Of a stretch of 64,000 nucleotides of DNA, positions 19,454 through 29,018 are shown piece by piece (position 1 is the stretch's first letter; the number at the start of each line of letters is the position of its first letter). A program made the position numbers and the translations under genes. Under the pieces are notes generated by a model. The model did no database searches, was not told where the DNA came from, and saw nothing but the letters and a program-made list of their open reading frames with translations. The stretch covers positions 248,001 to 312,000 of the forward strand of contig NZ_VFAH01000005.1 of assembly GCF_008929045.1 (NCBI RefSeq), written 5' to 3'. Source of the stretch: Noviherbaspirillum aerium (GTDB lineage: Bacteria; Pseudomonadota; Gammaproteobacteria; Burkholderiales; Burkholderiaceae_D).

Positions 19454-19499
19454 GAACATCACGCTAGTACCACTACAATATTCGTAAGGAAGAATAACC

Positions 19500-20690
19500 A
19501 TGCTTAGTTGGGATGACGAAGTAACTCCAGCCGCCAAACCCGCTCAGGCTCCGCAACCGATGCTGGCGCCGGTCACTCCGTCCGCATCGCCATCGCAGTC
19601 CCTCGGCGCCCAGTTCGCCAATGCCGGACTGACGCCGTCGCAGACAGCCAAGGCTCCGGCCGCAGATGCTTCGCGCCGCGTCAATGCCGCCGACAAGCGC
19701 ATCATCAACGGCCAGACCGACGTCAACCAGCTCGTGCCCTTCAAGTACAAGTGGGCCTGGGACAAGTATCTGGCCGGCTGCGCCAACCACTGGATGCCGC
19801 AGGAAATCAACATGCAGCGCGATATCGAGCTGTGGAAGAATCCGAACGGCCTGACCGAAGACGAGCGCCGCCTCGTCAAGCGCAACCTCGGCTTCTTCGT
19901 GACGGCCGATTCGCTGGCCGCCAACAACATCGTGCTGGGTACCTACCGCCACATCACGGCGCCCGAGTGCCGCCAGTATCTGCTGCGCCAGGCATTCGAG
20001 GAAGCAATTCATACGCATGCCTACCAGTACATCGTGGAATCGCTCGGCCTCGACGAGGGCGAAATCTTCAACGCGTATCACGAAGTCGCATCGATCCGCG
20101 ACAAGGATGAATTCCTGATCCCGTTCATCGACGTGCTGACCAATCCGGAATTCAAGACCGGCACCGTCGAAGCCGATCAGACGCTGCTGCGTTCGCTGAT
20201 CGTGTTCGCCTGCCTGATGGAAGGCCTGTTCTTCTATGTCGGCTTCACGCAGATCCTCGCGCTCGGCCGTCAGAACAAGATGATGGGTGCAGCTGAGCAG
20301 TATCAATACATCCTGCGCGATGAGTCGATGCACTGCAACTTCGGGATTGATCTCATCAATACAATCAAGCTCGAGAATCCGCATCTGTGGACCGCGGAAT
20401 TCCGCGAAGAGATTAAATCGTTGTTTTTGCGCGCGGTAGAGTTGGAATATCGCTACGCAGAGGATACAATGCCGCGTGGAGTGCTTGGATTGAATGCGCC
20501 GATGTTCAAAGGGTACCTGAGGTTCATCGCGAATCGTCGAGCACAGCAGATCGGTCTCGATCCAATGTTCCCCCAGGAAGAGAATCCCTTCCCGTGGATG
20601 AGCGAGATGATCGACCTGAAGAAGGAGCGCAACTTCTTCGAGACTCGCGTGATCGAATACCAGACCGGTGGTGCACTGAGCTGGGAATAA
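19500..20690 (+). CDS. nrdB: Class Ia ribonucleotide reductase beta subunit
   Basis: Carries the di-iron/tyrosyl radical that drives NrdA. Of 396 residues, the first 65 or so are a Pro/Ala/Ser-rich extension (after MLSWDDE), and the ferritin-like core follows. Iron ligands and radical Tyr are visible: Glu168, His171 and Tyr175 in [11 protein letters not shown]; Glu in [11 protein letters not shown]; Glu and His in [11 protein letters not shown]. The C terminus GGALSWE is the peptide that docks to NrdA. Separated from nrdA by 97 bp that contain a strong hairpin. Confidence 0.97.
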   Translation: MLSWDDEVTPAAKPAQAPQPMLAPVTPSASPSQSLGAQFANAGLTPSQTAKAPAADASRRVNAADKRIINGQTDVNQLVPFKYKWAWDKYLAGCANHWMPQEINMQRDIELWKNPNGLTEDERRLVKRNLGFFVTADSLAANNIVLGTYRHITAPECRQYLLRQAFEEAIHTHAYQYIVESLGLDEGEIFNAYHEVASIRDKDEFLIPFIDVLTNPEFKTGTVEADQTLLRSLIVFACLMEGLFFYVGFTQILALGRQNKMMGAAEQYQYILRDESMHCNFGIDLINTIKLENPHLWTAEFREEIKSLFLRAVELEYRYAEDTMPRGVLGLNAPMFKGYLRFIANRRAQQIGLDPMFPQEENPFPWMSEMIDLKKERNFFETRVIEYQTGGALSWE

Positions 20691-21215
20691 AAACTCTCGA
20701 CTCGTAAAGAGCGAGGTGATGGAGATAAAACGGTCGGCCAACAAGGTGCCGGAAACGAAACAAGAAGGCTGACCGATCACTCAAGGACTATCACCAAATT
20801 TGATGGACAGTAGACGAACGACAGGATCATTACTGTTAACGCCGCTGACCCCGACGCCGTCGGGCAAGGCGGCTTTTTCTCTGAAAAACCTGGTGGTTTT
20901 TCTGAAAGCGTATTCCCGCGCCGGCTTTGTTGCCGGCGTTTTTTTTGGCTACGGCAATCGCAGCGCCATTTGCGCGCGGTAAGAAGTCCTCCATCATTGC
21001 TGACGCGCAGCAGTGATTTGCAGAAGAGAGGCGTAGCTGGAAGAGGCTGAAGTGCTGCATGTTTGAGGTGATGCAGCAGTTCAGCTGGTGCCGAATTCAT
21101 TAGTGCAAGCAGACGCTTGCTTGTGCCGATGAATAATCCGCATGGCTCATCGCGATGGGACAGGCGGGTTTCCAACCTCGAAGTTTGAATTTTCCATCAC
21201 GTGAAGGAGAAACAA
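20691..21215. other. Non-coding region after nrdB with three stacked hairpins
   Basis: 525 bp with no convincing gene. Hairpins: CCCGAC/GTCGGG (20850-20864), GAAAAACC/GGTTTTTC (20883-20902) and a terminator (20919-20946). The rest shows nothing I can name; it must include the promoter of the H1-like gene. Confidence 0.5.
20919..20946 (+). terminator. Intrinsic terminator downstream of nrdB
   Basis: Perfect CGCCGGC/GCCGGCG stem with a 6-nt loop followed by eight T. It lies about 230 bp after the nrdB stop, so it ends either a long nrdB 3' UTR or a separate small RNA. Confidence 0.85.
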
Positions 21216-21833
21216 ATGGCAACAGCAAAGAAAGCGGCTGCTAAGAAGGCAGCCCCGGCGAAGAAGCCGGCAGCAGCCAAGAAGCCTGCAGCGAAGAAAG
21301 CAGCAGCCCCGAAGAAAGCAGCAGCAGCCAAGAAGCCGGTAGCGAAGAAAACGGCAGCTCCGAAGAAAGCAGCAGCAGCCAAGAAGCCGGTAGCGAAGAA
21401 GGCAGCAGCTCCTAAGAAAGCGGCAGCAGCCAAGAAGCCGGTAGCGAAGAAAGCAGCAGCTCCTAAGAAAGCGGCAGCAGCCAAGAAGCCGGTAGCGAAG
21501 AAAGCAGCAGCTCCGAAGAAAGCGGCAGCAGCCAAGAAGCCGGCAGCGAAGAAAGCAGCAGCTCCTAAGAAAGCAGCGGCTCCCAAGAAAGCCGCCGCTG
21601 CCAAGAAGCCTGCAGCGAAGAAGGCCGCAGCTCCTAAAAAAGCAGCAGCTCCGAAGAAGGCCGCAGCTCCTAAGAAGGCCGCAGCCCCTAAGAAAGCAGC
21701 AGCTCCGAAAAAGGCCGCTGCCGCCAAGAAGCCTGCAGCAAAACCCGCTGCCAAACCCGCGGCTGCACCTGCAGTGAAGACTGTGTTGAACCCGGCAGCG
21801 GCTTGGCCGTTTCCGACCGGCACACGTCCTTAA
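21216..21833 (+). CDS. Histone H1-like Lys/Ala-rich repeat protein
   Basis: Protein of 205 residues, more than 85 percent Lys, Ala and Pro, made of AAKKP and AAPKKA repeats and ending in a unique tail (VLNPAAAWPFPTGTRP). It resembles the C-terminal tail of histone H1, AlgP and HctB-type bacterial proteins; it probably binds DNA through charge. No folded domain is visible. AGGAG precedes ATG 21216, which was preferred to the upstream start at 21201. A 51-bp unit is repeated in tandem inside the gene. It shares the sequence style, but not the SWIB domain, of the gene at 8333-8839. Confidence 0.8.
   Translation: MATAKKAAAKKAAPAKKPAAAKKPAAKKAAAPKKAAAAKKPVAKKTAAPKKAAAAKKPVAKKAAAPKKAAAAKKPVAKKAAAPKKAAAAKKPVAKKAAAPKKAAAAKKPAAKKAAAPKKAAAPKKAAAAKKPAAKKAAAPKKAAAPKKAAAPKKAAAPKKAAAPKKAAAAKKPAAKPAAKPAAAPAVKTVLNPAAAWPFPTGTRP
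21330..21584 (+). repeat. Tandem 51-bp coding repeats (about five units)
   Basis: Units starting AAGAAGCCGG recur at 21330, 21381, 21432, 21483 and 21534, exactly 51 bp apart, each encoding 17 residues (KKPVAKKAAAPKKAAAA). Differences are mostly single bases. Such arrays can expand and contract in frame. Confidence 0.9.
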
Positions 21834-21874
21834 AGCAGAGATTGCTCACGCGCCTGATTAAGTTCAGGCAAAAT

Positions 21875-21912
21875 GCCCGTTGCGTGGCCCTTAGCCGCAC
21901 AACGGGCTTTTT
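21875..21912 (+). terminator. Terminator of the H1-like gene
   Basis: GCCCGTTG/CAACGGGC stem (21875-21882, 21900-21907) with an inner GTGGC/GCCGC pairing and a T5 run. It ends 17 bp before yggT. Confidence 0.85.
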
Positions 21913-21929
21913 CATGTGGAGACCAGATA

Positions 21930-22472
21930 GTGCTGACTAGCATACTTACCTTGATCGTCGATACCATCGCAAGTGTACTTGGTGGTGTTCTGTTGTTGCG
22001 ATTCTGGATGCAGGTAGTAAGAGTAAGACCCCCGACGTCACTCGGGCAGTTCATCTTCCAGTTGACCGACTGGCTTGTGCGTCCATTGCGACGCCTGCTG
22101 CCGGGCGTGGGGGGATATGATTGGGCTAGTCTGATCGGCGCGGTACTGATCATCGTTTTGTCGGTCGCCATCGATCTCGCGATCGCGTCTCGCTTCGCGC
22201 CCGATTTCCTGGTGGTGCTGTCGTTGCTGCGTTTCTGTGAATGGGTCTTCTATGGCTTCATCGGCCTGCTCATCATTGAAGCCATTTTCAGCTGGGTGAA
22301 CCCTCATGCGCCGCTCGCCCCTTTCATCCATGCCTTGAATGATCCGCTGCTGCGTCCTCTGCGCCGCGTCGTACCGCTGGTCGGCAATATCGACCTGAGT
22401 CCGCTGGTGGCTCTTATTCTGCTTCAGATTGCGATGATGGTGGCGAGGACGGTCATTACCTCGTTGCTATGA
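21930..22472 (+). CDS. yggT: YggT family membrane protein
   Basis: Inner-membrane protein of 180 residues with two copies of the YggT repeat, each a transmembrane helix pair with the conserved LVRPLRRLLP and LLRPLRRVVP motifs. The family has been linked to osmotic or K+ tolerance and to SepF/cell division in Gram-positives; its exact role here is unknown. GTG 21930 is preceded by GGAGA. The stop overlaps the yggU start. YggT-YggU is a common pair. Confidence 0.9.
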   Translation: MLTSILTLIVDTIASVLGGVLLLRFWMQVVRVRPPTSLGQFIFQLTDWLVRPLRRLLPGVGGYDWASLIGAVLIIVLSVAIDLAIASRFAPDFLVVLSLLRFCEWVFYGFIGLLIIEAIFSWVNPHAPLAPFIHALNDPLLRPLRRVVPLVGNIDLSPLVALILLQIAMMVARTVITSLL

Positions 22473-22768
22473 CCACGGTATGGTGCATTCCGAGTGAGAC
22501 GGGAGTACGCTTGACCGTACAGGTACAGCCCAATGCCAGGAAGAGCGAAATAGCGGGTCTGCATGATGATGCCGTCAAAATCCGATTGCAGGCGCCGCCC
22601 GTGGATGGCAAGGCCAACGAAGCCTTGATCAGATTTATCGCCGACCTGCTTGACATCCCGAAGAGCAGGGTGGCAATCAGCCATGGACAGGCCAGCAGAC
22701 GCAAGTTGGTGGAAATTTCGGGCGCGAAGGCAGATGAGGCGATACGTAGCGTGATATCGCTGCTGTAA
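22469..22768 (+). CDS. yggU: DUF167 / YggU family protein
   Basis: Small cytoplasmic protein of 99 residues with the family signature VQVQPNARKSEIAG, LQAPPVDGKANEALI and SGQASRRK-like stretch (here SHGQASRRKLVEI). Function is unknown. The ATG overlaps the yggT stop (ATGA), so expression is coupled. Confidence 0.92.
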   Translation: MTTVWCIPSETGVRLTVQVQPNARKSEIAGLHDDAVKIRLQAPPVDGKANEALIRFIADLLDIPKSRVAISHGQASRRKLVEISGAKADEAIRSVISLL

Positions 22769-22797
22769 TGCGCTGCCGGAGTTGGCCTGTCTCAAGC

Positions 22798-22831
22798 CGG
22801 CAAGCCGGGCGGCAGCGCCGCCGGCTTGCCG
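22798..22831. terminator. Long GC-rich hairpin between convergent genes
   Basis: CGGCAAGCCG/CGGCTTGCCG (10 bp) plus inner GCGGC/GCCGC with an AGC loop. It probably separates yggU and the lipoprotein gene, though neither side has a T-run. Confidence 0.65.
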
Positions 22832-22837
22832 CGATGA

Positions 22838-23293
22838 TCAACGGGTGACGCGCGCCACGCCGTTGCTGGAAGTGACGCGCACCGTTTCGCCCACCCGAAA
22901 ATTGTCTTCCGCTGCGACGGCATAAGTGCGTGCCTCTCCATTGTCGAAACGGACCGTGACTTCCGTCCTGTTGGTGCTCGAATTCGATTGTTCGGCGTGC
23001 TGGCCCGCCATGCCTCCGGCAATCGCGCCACCAATTCCGGCGACGGCGCTGCCGGTGCCGCTGCCGATGTTGCTGCCCGCAATACCGCCAAGAATGCTTC
23101 CGATGAACGAGCCCAGCCCGGTGCTGCGGCCGTCATGCCGGGTAACGTCCTTCACTTCAGTCACCTGTCCCGTCTGGACCATGGTGACACCCTGGGTCGA
23201 GGAAGTGACGGGGGGCGGTGCGGGCGTGGAGGAGCAGGCGGCAAGCGCCAAGGCGGCGAGTATCGCAGTCATTGTCAGGCTCTTGAAATGCAT
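22838..23293 (-). CDS. Glycine-zipper outer-membrane lipoprotein (SlyB-like)
   Basis: Lipoprotein of 151 residues: signal peptide with lipobox LAAC (Cys at about residue 20) and a Gly-zipper 2TM segment (about 62-98; LGSFIGSILGGIAGSNIG). A C-terminal domain follows (TEVTVRFDNGEARTYAV, FRVGETVRVTSSNGVARV). This is the SlyB/17-kDa antigen architecture. SlyB-type proteins associate with LPS and outer-membrane proteins. It is the last gene of the leftward run that starts near 30154, but 33 bp and possibly its own promoter separate it from the kinase gene. Confidence 0.85.
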   Translation of the reverse strand: MHFKSLTMTAILAALALAACSSTPAPPPVTSSTQGVTMVQTGQVTEVKDVTRHDGRSTGLGSFIGSILGGIAGSNIGSGTGSAVAGIGGAIAGGMAGQHAEQSNSSTNRTEVTVRFDNGEARTYAVAAEDNFRVGETVRVTSSNGVARVTR

Positions 23294-23326
23294 ACTGCTT
23301 CCTCCTGCAACAAGATATGTGGACGC

Positions 23327-24262
23327 CTATTGGAAGCGGTAGCCGAAGGCCCGTTCGAACTGTGCTTCGATATCGGCGAGCGCGGGCGCGTGATTCTGCC
23401 CGCCCTGATGCGCGATCTTGATGGCCCCCATCAGGCTTGCCAGGCGGCCGGTGGTTTCCCAGTCCATGCCCTTGGTCAGACCGTACAGCAGGCCGGCGCG
23501 GAATGCATCGCCACAACCTGTGGGGTCGACGACTCGTTCGGCAGCCACGCAGGGAATCTCGACGCGCTTGCTGCCGGCAAAGATGTCGGCTCCCTGTTCG
23601 CCGCGCGTGACGATCAGGGCCGACACGCGCGCAGCGATCTGTTCGAGCGACAGGCCGGTCCGCTCGGTCAATAGTTCCGCTTCATAATCATTGACTGCAA
23701 CATAAGTGGCCAGTTCAATGAAACGTTCCAGTTCCGGGCCGTTAAACATCGGCAGGCCCTGACCCGGATCAAAGATAAACGGGATGTTCAATTCCGCGCA
23801 ATGCTGCGCATGCTGCAGCATGCCGTCGCGGCCGTCCGGCGCGACGATGGCCAGCGTGACCTGGCCGGCGTCGGCGACCTTGTTCAGATGCGACATGGTC
23901 ATTGCTCCGGGATGGAAGGCGGTGATCTGGTTGTTGTCGGCATCGGTCGTGATGAAGGCTTGCGCGGTATAGGTTTCATCGATGACACGCACGCAGCGAC
24001 GCGAAATCTGCAGCTGGTCAAGCCGTTCCAGATAGGGAGCGCTGTCCTGGCCGACCGTCGCCATGATCAGGGGATCGCCGTCAAGCAGCTTGAGGTTGTA
24101 CGCGATGTTGCCTGCGCAACCGCCATATTCGCGCCGCAACGCCGGCACCAGGAACGCCACATTGATCTTGTGCAGCTGGTCGGCCAGCAGCGCTTCCGAA
24201 AAGCGTCCGCCAAACTGCATGATGGAATCGAATGCGAGCGAACCACAGATAAGGGATGTCAT
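23327..24262 (-). CDS. PfkB-family carbohydrate/nucleoside kinase
   Basis: Ribokinase-fold kinase of 311 residues. The N-terminal GSLAFDSI and GGCAGNIAYNLKLLD match PfkB signature 1, and DPTGCGDAFRAGLLYGL is signature 2 with the catalytic Asp and anion hole. Related proteobacterial proteins are annotated as adenosine kinase or unknown sugar kinase; the substrate cannot be read from sequence. Start ATG 24262 follows the DUF3426 gene by 46 bp. Confidence 0.85.
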   Translation of the reverse strand: MTSLICGSLAFDSIMQFGGRFSEALLADQLHKINVAFLVPALRREYGGCAGNIAYNLKLLDGDPLIMATVGQDSAPYLERLDQLQISRRCVRVIDETYTAQAFITTDADNNQITAFHPGAMTMSHLNKVADAGQVTLAIVAPDGRDGMLQHAQHCAELNIPFIFDPGQGLPMFNGPELERFIELATYVAVNDYEAELLTERTGLSLEQIAARVSALIVTRGEQGADIFAGSKRVEIPCVAAERVVDPTGCGDAFRAGLLYGLTKGMDWETTGRLASLMGAIKIAHQGGQNHAPALADIEAQFERAFGYRFQ

Positions 24263-24308
24263 GATGTTGTTGTCCAGTGATGTGGAAAGGCGGAAACGGA
24301 TCCGGCAC

Positions 24309-25535
24309 TCAGGGGTAGAACACGTAGACCCGGTATCCGGCCGCCTTCAGTTGCGATAGCCGGAAATGAAGTTTGAAAGCCTGTTCGGATTTTGCCGGAA
24401 AACCCTGATTCAGATCCTGGCCCGCGGGAAGATAGTCGCGCGGTGCGAATACCCGGCGCAGCAGCGGCTTTTCGCTGCTGTCGTTGAGCGTCAGCTCAAT
24501 GCTCGGCCAGGCCTGTGCGGTATTGCCGCGGTTTCGCAGGAGAACCGTCAGGCCGAAACTATCGCTGTCCGGTGCCAGGGCCTGCAGCTCGCTGGACTCG
24601 ATCGAGACCGAGTCCACTTCGGCCGGCAGACCGACCTGGCATCCGCTGCGGGCGCAGGCGGCTGCGAGCAGCGGCCGGATCTGAGGAATATAGGCGGCAA
24701 TCTGGTCGCGGAAAACGTAGGCGGCCTGCGCCAGCAATATCCCCAGCAGGAGCGCCGAGGCCAGCACCATGAAGACATTCAGGCCGCGAGTCATCCGCTG
24801 CTTGCGGCGCGCCTCGCGGACAAACCCCGGTTCTTCATAATCGGAAGCATCCGCCTGATCGAGCGCGTCCGCATCGTCGGAATCCGCCGGCTTGCTTCTC
24901 CATGGCTTGGATTGCAGGTCATCAATGGCCCGCTCCACCGGATCATGTTGGGCATCCGCTGCGGGAGCAGGCTCATCGCGGGAAGGGCGCAGGGGTAAAT
25001 GCGCGATATCCATCAGGGTCATGCGCAACAAAGGATCGGGCGGACTTTCCCCGTCGCCCGCGGCTTGGGGGGAATGGTCGTCCGACCGCGGGGGCATGGA
25101 GGCGCTTGGCGCTTCATGCGCAACATCGCCGCTTGGGATGGTATCGCTGGTCGCCGGCGTGGCAGATTGCTCCGGCATGGCGGCTGCCGGGTTGCTTGTC
25201 GAGCCGTTTGTCGAGCCGCTTGATTCGGAACCGGCATCCGCCTGATCCAGGGAGTGATGCGCGTCCTGCTTTCCAGAGGGCGCCGCGAATGCCGGCGATG
25301 CCTGGGCAAAGGAGGAGGAAGCAGCCGGGGGAACGGGGGCAGTTGCCGCACTTGCCACGGACGGGCCTTGCGGTTTCCCTGGGGTCTGGAATTCCTCGGG
25401 ACGCAGCAGATTTTCGATGCCGTTGAAAATCTGCTTGCAGGCGCCGCAGCGTACCAGTCCGGCACGCAGTTTTAGCTGGTCATGCGCGACCCGGAATGTC
25501 GTATGGCAATGCGGACATTGGGTAGCCAGCGCCAT
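24309..25535 (-). CDS. MJ0042 zinc-finger / DUF3426 membrane protein
   Basis: Protein of 408 residues in three parts. Residues 1-40 form an MJ0042-type zinc ribbon (CPHC...CGAC). A long, low-complexity Ala/Pro/Ser/acidic region (about 55-230) leads to one transmembrane helix (FMVLASALLLGILLAQAAYVF, about residue 250), followed by a C-terminal DUF3426 domain. This architecture occurs just downstream of prmA in many betaproteobacteria. It starts 5 bp after the prmA stop, so it is in the same operon. The function is unknown; a membrane-linked regulatory role is a guess. Confidence 0.82.
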   Translation of the reverse strand: MALATQCPHCHTTFRVAHDQLKLRAGLVRCGACKQIFNGIENLLRPEEFQTPGKPQGPSVASAATAPVPPAASSSFAQASPAFAAPSGKQDAHHSLDQADAGSESSGSTNGSTSNPAAAMPEQSATPATSDTIPSGDVAHEAPSASMPPRSDDHSPQAAGDGESPPDPLLRMTLMDIAHLPLRPSRDEPAPAADAQHDPVERAIDDLQSKPWRSKPADSDDADALDQADASDYEEPGFVREARRKQRMTRGLNVFMVLASALLLGILLAQAAYVFRDQIAAYIPQIRPLLAAACARSGCQVGLPAEVDSVSIESSELQALAPDSDSFGLTVLLRNRGNTAQAWPSIELTLNDSSEKPLLRRVFAPRDYLPAGQDLNQGFPAKSEQAFKLHFRLSQLKAAGYRVYVFYP

Positions 25536-25540
25536 TGCGA

Positions 25541-26449
25541 TCAGTGTCCGGCGGCGCGGCCGGCGAGGACAATCCAGCCTTCATGTTCGGCCCAGACCGA
25601 CATCGAGATGAAGGGTGCGTAGGCGGCAGCCACTTCATCGGCCTGGCGGGCCAGGATGCCCGAGAGCACCAGCATGCCGCCGGGAGCAACGCGCGATGAC
25701 AGCATCGGCGCCATCAGCTTCAACGGGCTGGAAAGAATATTGGCGACGACCACGTCAAAGGTCTGGGGATGCCCGGCGCCGGCGAATTCCTCGGGAAGGT
25801 GATACTCGATCTCGCAATGATTGCGCTCGCTGTTATAGCGGGCCGACTCGATGGCTTGCGGATCGATGTCGACGCCGTAGACCGTCGCCGCGCCAAGCTT
25901 CTTGGCCACCAGCGCCAGAATGCCGGAGCCGCAGCCGTAGTCGAGCACCGAGGCGCCCTGCGGCGGATGGCTTTCCAGCCATTCCATGCACAGCCGGGTG
26001 GTCGGATGGCTGCCGGTGCCGAAGGCAAGGCCGGGATCGAGTTCGAGCACCAGGCCATTGGGATCGGGAGCGTCATGCCAGCTGGGCACGACCCAGATGT
26101 TCTTGCCGATATGGATGGGCTCGAACTGCGACTGCGTCAGCCTGACCCAGTCCTGCTCGGCCACCGGGCGCAGGATGAACCGGGGCGGCTCGATGCTGCA
26201 GGCGGCAGCCGCCTCGTTGACGATCGCGGCGTGGTCGGCATCCAGCTCCGACAGCGCCACGACGCGGCTGTGGTCCCACGCAGTCTCGGTCGGCTCCATG
26301 CCCGGCTCGCCGAAAAGCGGGCGTTCGGCGTCGGTGCCTTCATCAGCATCTTCCACGGAAACCGACAATGCGCCTGCTTCCATCAATGCGTCGGACAGCG
26401 CCTCGGCATGGTCGCGTGCAACTTCAATGACGATTTCAGTCCAGCTCAT
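25541..26449 (-). CDS. prmA: Ribosomal protein L11 methyltransferase
   Basis: SAM-dependent enzyme that trimethylates several amino groups of L11. The 302-residue protein has the N-terminal L11-binding part ([10 protein letters not shown]), the segment [21 protein letters not shown], motif [16 protein letters not shown] and [15 protein letters not shown]. Length is normal. It starts 15 bp after accC and precedes the DUF3426 gene. Confidence 0.96.
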   Translation of the reverse strand: MSWTEIVIEVARDHAEALSDALMEAGALSVSVEDADEGTDAERPLFGEPGMEPTETAWDHSRVVALSELDADHAAIVNEAAAACSIEPPRFILRPVAEQDWVRLTQSQFEPIHIGKNIWVVPSWHDAPDPNGLVLELDPGLAFGTGSHPTTRLCMEWLESHPPQGASVLDYGCGSGILALVAKKLGAATVYGVDIDPQAIESARYNSERNHCEIEYHLPEEFAGAGHPQTFDVVVANILSSPLKLMAPMLSSRVAPGGMLVLSGILARQADEVAAAYAPFISMSVWAEHEGWIVLAGRAAGH

Positions 26450-26464
26450 GATGCACCTTGTTGT

Positions 26465-27844
26465 TTACTTGCCGTTCTTGGCATTGGCCTTCTGCAGATC
26501 CGGCTTGGCCGCCAGCTTCTGTTCAAGATAGTGGATATTGGTGCCGCCTTCAAAGAAGCGCGCATCCACCATCAGCTCGCGATGCAGCGGAATATTGGTC
26601 TGAATGCCTTCGACCACCATTTCCGACAGCGCGATCTGCATGCGGCGGATCGCCTGCTCGCGGGTTGCGCCATAGGCAATTACCTTGCCCACCATCGAAT
26701 CGTAGGTCGGCGGCACGAAATAGCCGGCATACGCATGCGAATCGACGCGAATGCCGGGACCGCCCGGGGCATGCCATGCAACGATCCTGCCTGGCGACGG
26801 CGTAAACTTGAACGGGTCTTCCGCGTTGATGCGGCACTCGATCGCATGGCCGGACAGCTCGATGTCACGCTGGCGGAAGCGCAGCTTCTCGCCGCAGGCA
26901 ACGCGGATCTGCTCCTGCACCAGATCGACGCCGGTGATCATTTCGGTGACCGGATGCTCCACCTGGATACGCGTGTTCATTTCAATGAAGTAGAACTCGC
27001 CGTTCTCATACAGAAACTCGAAGGTGCCCGCGCCGCGATAACCGATCTTGCGGCAGGCTTCCGCGCAGCGGTCGCCGATGCGCTCGATCAGCTTGCGCGG
27101 AATGCCGGGCGCCGGTGCTTCTTCGATCACTTTCTGATGGCGGCGTTGCATCGAACAATCGCGTTCGCCCAGCCAGATCGCATTCTTGTATTCGTCGGCG
27201 AGGATCTGGATTTCCACATGGCGCGGATTCTCCAGATATTTCTCCATGTAGACCTCGGGGTTGCCGAAAGCGGTGCCGGCTTCGGACCTGGTCATGGTGA
27301 CGGCATTGAGCAATGCCGCTTCGGTATGGACCACGCGCATGCCGCGTCCGCCGCCGCCGCCGGCCGCCTTGATGATGACGGGGTAGCCCACCTTGCGGGC
27401 GATGCGGATGATTTCCTTCGGATCTTCCGGCAGTGCGCCGTCCGAGCCCGGAACGCAGGGCACGCCTGCCTTGATCATGGCCTGTTTGGCCGAAACCTTG
27501 TCGCCCATCATGCGGATCGATTCCGGCCGCGGGCCGATGAAGACAAAGCCCGACTTTTCCACGCGTTCGGCAAAGTCGGCGTTCTCGGAAAGGAAGCCGT
27601 AGCCGGGATGGATCGCCTCGGCGTCGGTCACTTCCGCGGCGCTGATGATGGCCGGCATGTTGAGATAGCTCTGCGCCGACGGCGCCGGGCCGATGCAGAC
27701 GGATTCGTCGGCAAGCTTGACGTATTTCGCTTCGCGGTCGGCCTCGGAGTGGACGACTACGGTCTTGATGCCCATTTCACGGCACGCGCGCTGAATGCGC
27801 AGCGCGATTTCACCACGATTGGCAATGAGAATTTTTTCGAACAT
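26465..27844 (-). CDS. accC: Acetyl-CoA carboxylase, biotin carboxylase subunit
   Basis: ATP-grasp enzyme that carboxylates biotin on AccB in the first step of fatty-acid synthesis. The protein (459 residues) begins [20 protein letters not shown]. It has the Gly-rich ATP loop ([14 protein letters not shown]), [41 protein letters not shown] and the catalytic RINAEDP region. The frame extends upstream to 27949, but the start at 27844 matches the family. It is 101 bp downstream of accB. Confidence 0.98.
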   Translation of the reverse strand: MFEKILIANRGEIALRIQRACREMGIKTVVVHSEADREAKYVKLADESVCIGPAPSAQSYLNMPAIISAAEVTDAEAIHPGYGFLSENADFAERVEKSGFVFIGPRPESIRMMGDKVSAKQAMIKAGVPCVPGSDGALPEDPKEIIRIARKVGYPVIIKAAGGGGGRGMRVVHTEAALLNAVTMTRSEAGTAFGNPEVYMEKYLENPRHVEIQILADEYKNAIWLGERDCSMQRRHQKVIEEAPAPGIPRKLIERIGDRCAEACRKIGYRGAGTFEFLYENGEFYFIEMNTRIQVEHPVTEMITGVDLVQEQIRVACGEKLRFRQRDIELSGHAIECRINAEDPFKFTPSPGRIVAWHAPGGPGIRVDSHAYAGYFVPPTYDSMVGKVIAYGATREQAIRRMQIALSEMVVEGIQTNIPLHRELMVDARFFEGGTNIHYLEQKLAAKPDLQKANAKNGK

Positions 27845-27945
27845 GGTGGGGTGAATTGCGTTGTGATGCGTTGGAATGCGTTCGGGGACTGTCTTGCGGT
27901 GCGGCAGGCTCCATGATGCAGTCATGGATTCCTGCTGCGGAACGC

Positions 27946-28419
27946 TCAACCGATCACAAACAGCGGCTGGCCGTATTCCACCGGCTGGCCGTTCTCTACC
28001 AGGATTTGCTTGATGACGCCGGAAGCATCGGCATCGATTTCATTGAGGAGCTTCATCGCTTCGATGATGCACAGCGTATCGCCTTCCTTGACCGTTGCGC
28101 CGACTTCGACGAACGCGGGATTGCCGGGCGCGGAAGCGCGGTAGAAGGTGCCGACCATCGGCGACTTCACCACATGGCCTTCCGGTTCGGCCGGTGCGGC
28201 GGGAGCGACCGGCGCGCTCGCGGCTTGCGGCGTGGCGGCCGGCGCGGGGACCGACACGGTCTGCGGCATCGACTGCGGCTGCATCATCACGACCTGGCTT
28301 TGCGGCGCTCCGGAGGATTTGACGATACGGACTTTGCTTTCGCCTTCTGTCACTTCCAGTTCGGCGATGTCTGATTCGGCCACGAGGTCGATCAGCGTCT
28401 TGAGTTTTCGTAGATCCAT
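27946..28419 (-). CDS. accB: Acetyl-CoA carboxylase, biotin carboxyl carrier protein
   Basis: Carries covalently bound biotin between AccC and the carboxyltransferase. The 157-residue protein has an N-terminal segment ([23 protein letters not shown]), a Pro/Ala linker (about 45-80) and the biotinyl domain with the target Lys in [14 protein letters not shown] lies eight bases before the ATG. The promoter probably lies just upstream, where an inverted repeat surrounds a TATAAT hexamer. Confidence 0.97.
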   Translation of the reverse strand: MDLRKLKTLIDLVAESDIAELEVTEGESKVRIVKSSGAPQSQVVMMQPQSMPQTVSVPAPAATPQAASAPVAPAAPAEPEGHVVKSPMVGTFYRASAPGNPAFVEVGATVKEGDTLCIIEAMKLLNEIDADASGVIKQILVENGQPVEYGQPLFVIG

Positions 28420-28461
28420 ATGAAAATCCCTCAGATTAATATTTTTTTACCAATTGGAGCC

Positions 28462-28486
28462 GCCACGATTATAAGTGGTTCGTGGC
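28462..28486 (-). promoter_or_regulatory. Putative accBC promoter element within an inverted repeat
   Basis: On the minus strand TATAAT (28473-28468) lies inside the perfect 7-bp inverted repeat GCCACGA/TCGTGGC (28462-28468 and 28480-28486). No good -35 is visible 17 bp upstream, which suggests an activator-dependent or regulated promoter. It could alternatively be a weak aroQ terminator. Confidence 0.45.
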
Positions 28487-28499
28487 GAGATAAGGAAAC

Positions 28500-28937
28500 T
28501 TAAAGCTTTTTGAGCGCGAAATCGATGGCTGCGCCATAGCCATCCACGCCAAGGCCGCAGATCACGCCGACGGCGATCTCCGACAGGTAGGAGTGATGGC
28601 GGAAGGCTTCACGCTTGTGGATATTGGAGATGTGGACTTCAACGAAGGGAATGGCAACGCCGGCAAGCGCATCGCGCAAGGCGACGCTGGTATGCGTCAG
28701 ACCTGCCGGATTGATGATGATGGCATCGATGCCCTCGCCGCGGGCGGCATGGATGCGGTCGATCAGGGCGCCTTCATGATTGCTCTGAAAAGTGGCAAGG
28801 ACCGCGCCGGCAGCCGAGGCCTGGGCGGCAGCGGCTTGCTCTACATCGGCAAGCGTCGTCGATCCGTACACCTCCGGTTCACGTGTGCCCAGCAGATTCA
28901 GGTTCGGGCCATTGACCAGAAGAATTTTTTTTGCCAT
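28500..28937 (-). CDS. aroQ: 3-dehydroquinate dehydratase, type II
   Basis: Third step of the shikimate pathway. The 145-residue protein begins [21 protein letters not shown], the type II signature containing the catalytic Tyr region (PEVYGSTTL). It continues with [33 protein letters not shown] and [18 protein letters not shown]. Length is normal. It lies between the thioredoxin gene and accB, the typical betaproteobacterial order. Confidence 0.97.
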   Translation of the reverse strand: MAKKILLVNGPNLNLLGTREPEVYGSTTLADVEQAAAAQASAAGAVLATFQSNHEGALIDRIHAARGEGIDAIIINPAGLTHTSVALRDALAGVAIPFVEVHISNIHKREAFRHHSYLSEIAVGVICGLGVDGYGAAIDFALKKL

Positions 28938-29018
28938 CTAGATCAGATTCCGTTTGACGACGATGCCGCATTTTGCCGCCAAATGATGCTGATTGGCAAG
29001 AAAAAGATGGCGTTTGAT

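Noticed and set aside
21330-21584. CRISPR-like array
   Set aside because: The repeats are contiguous, without unique spacers, and encode a continuous Lys/Ala protein.
25769-27916. 715-residue plus-strand frame over prmA and accC
   Set aside because: Both minus-strand genes have complete conserved motifs; the plus frame has none.
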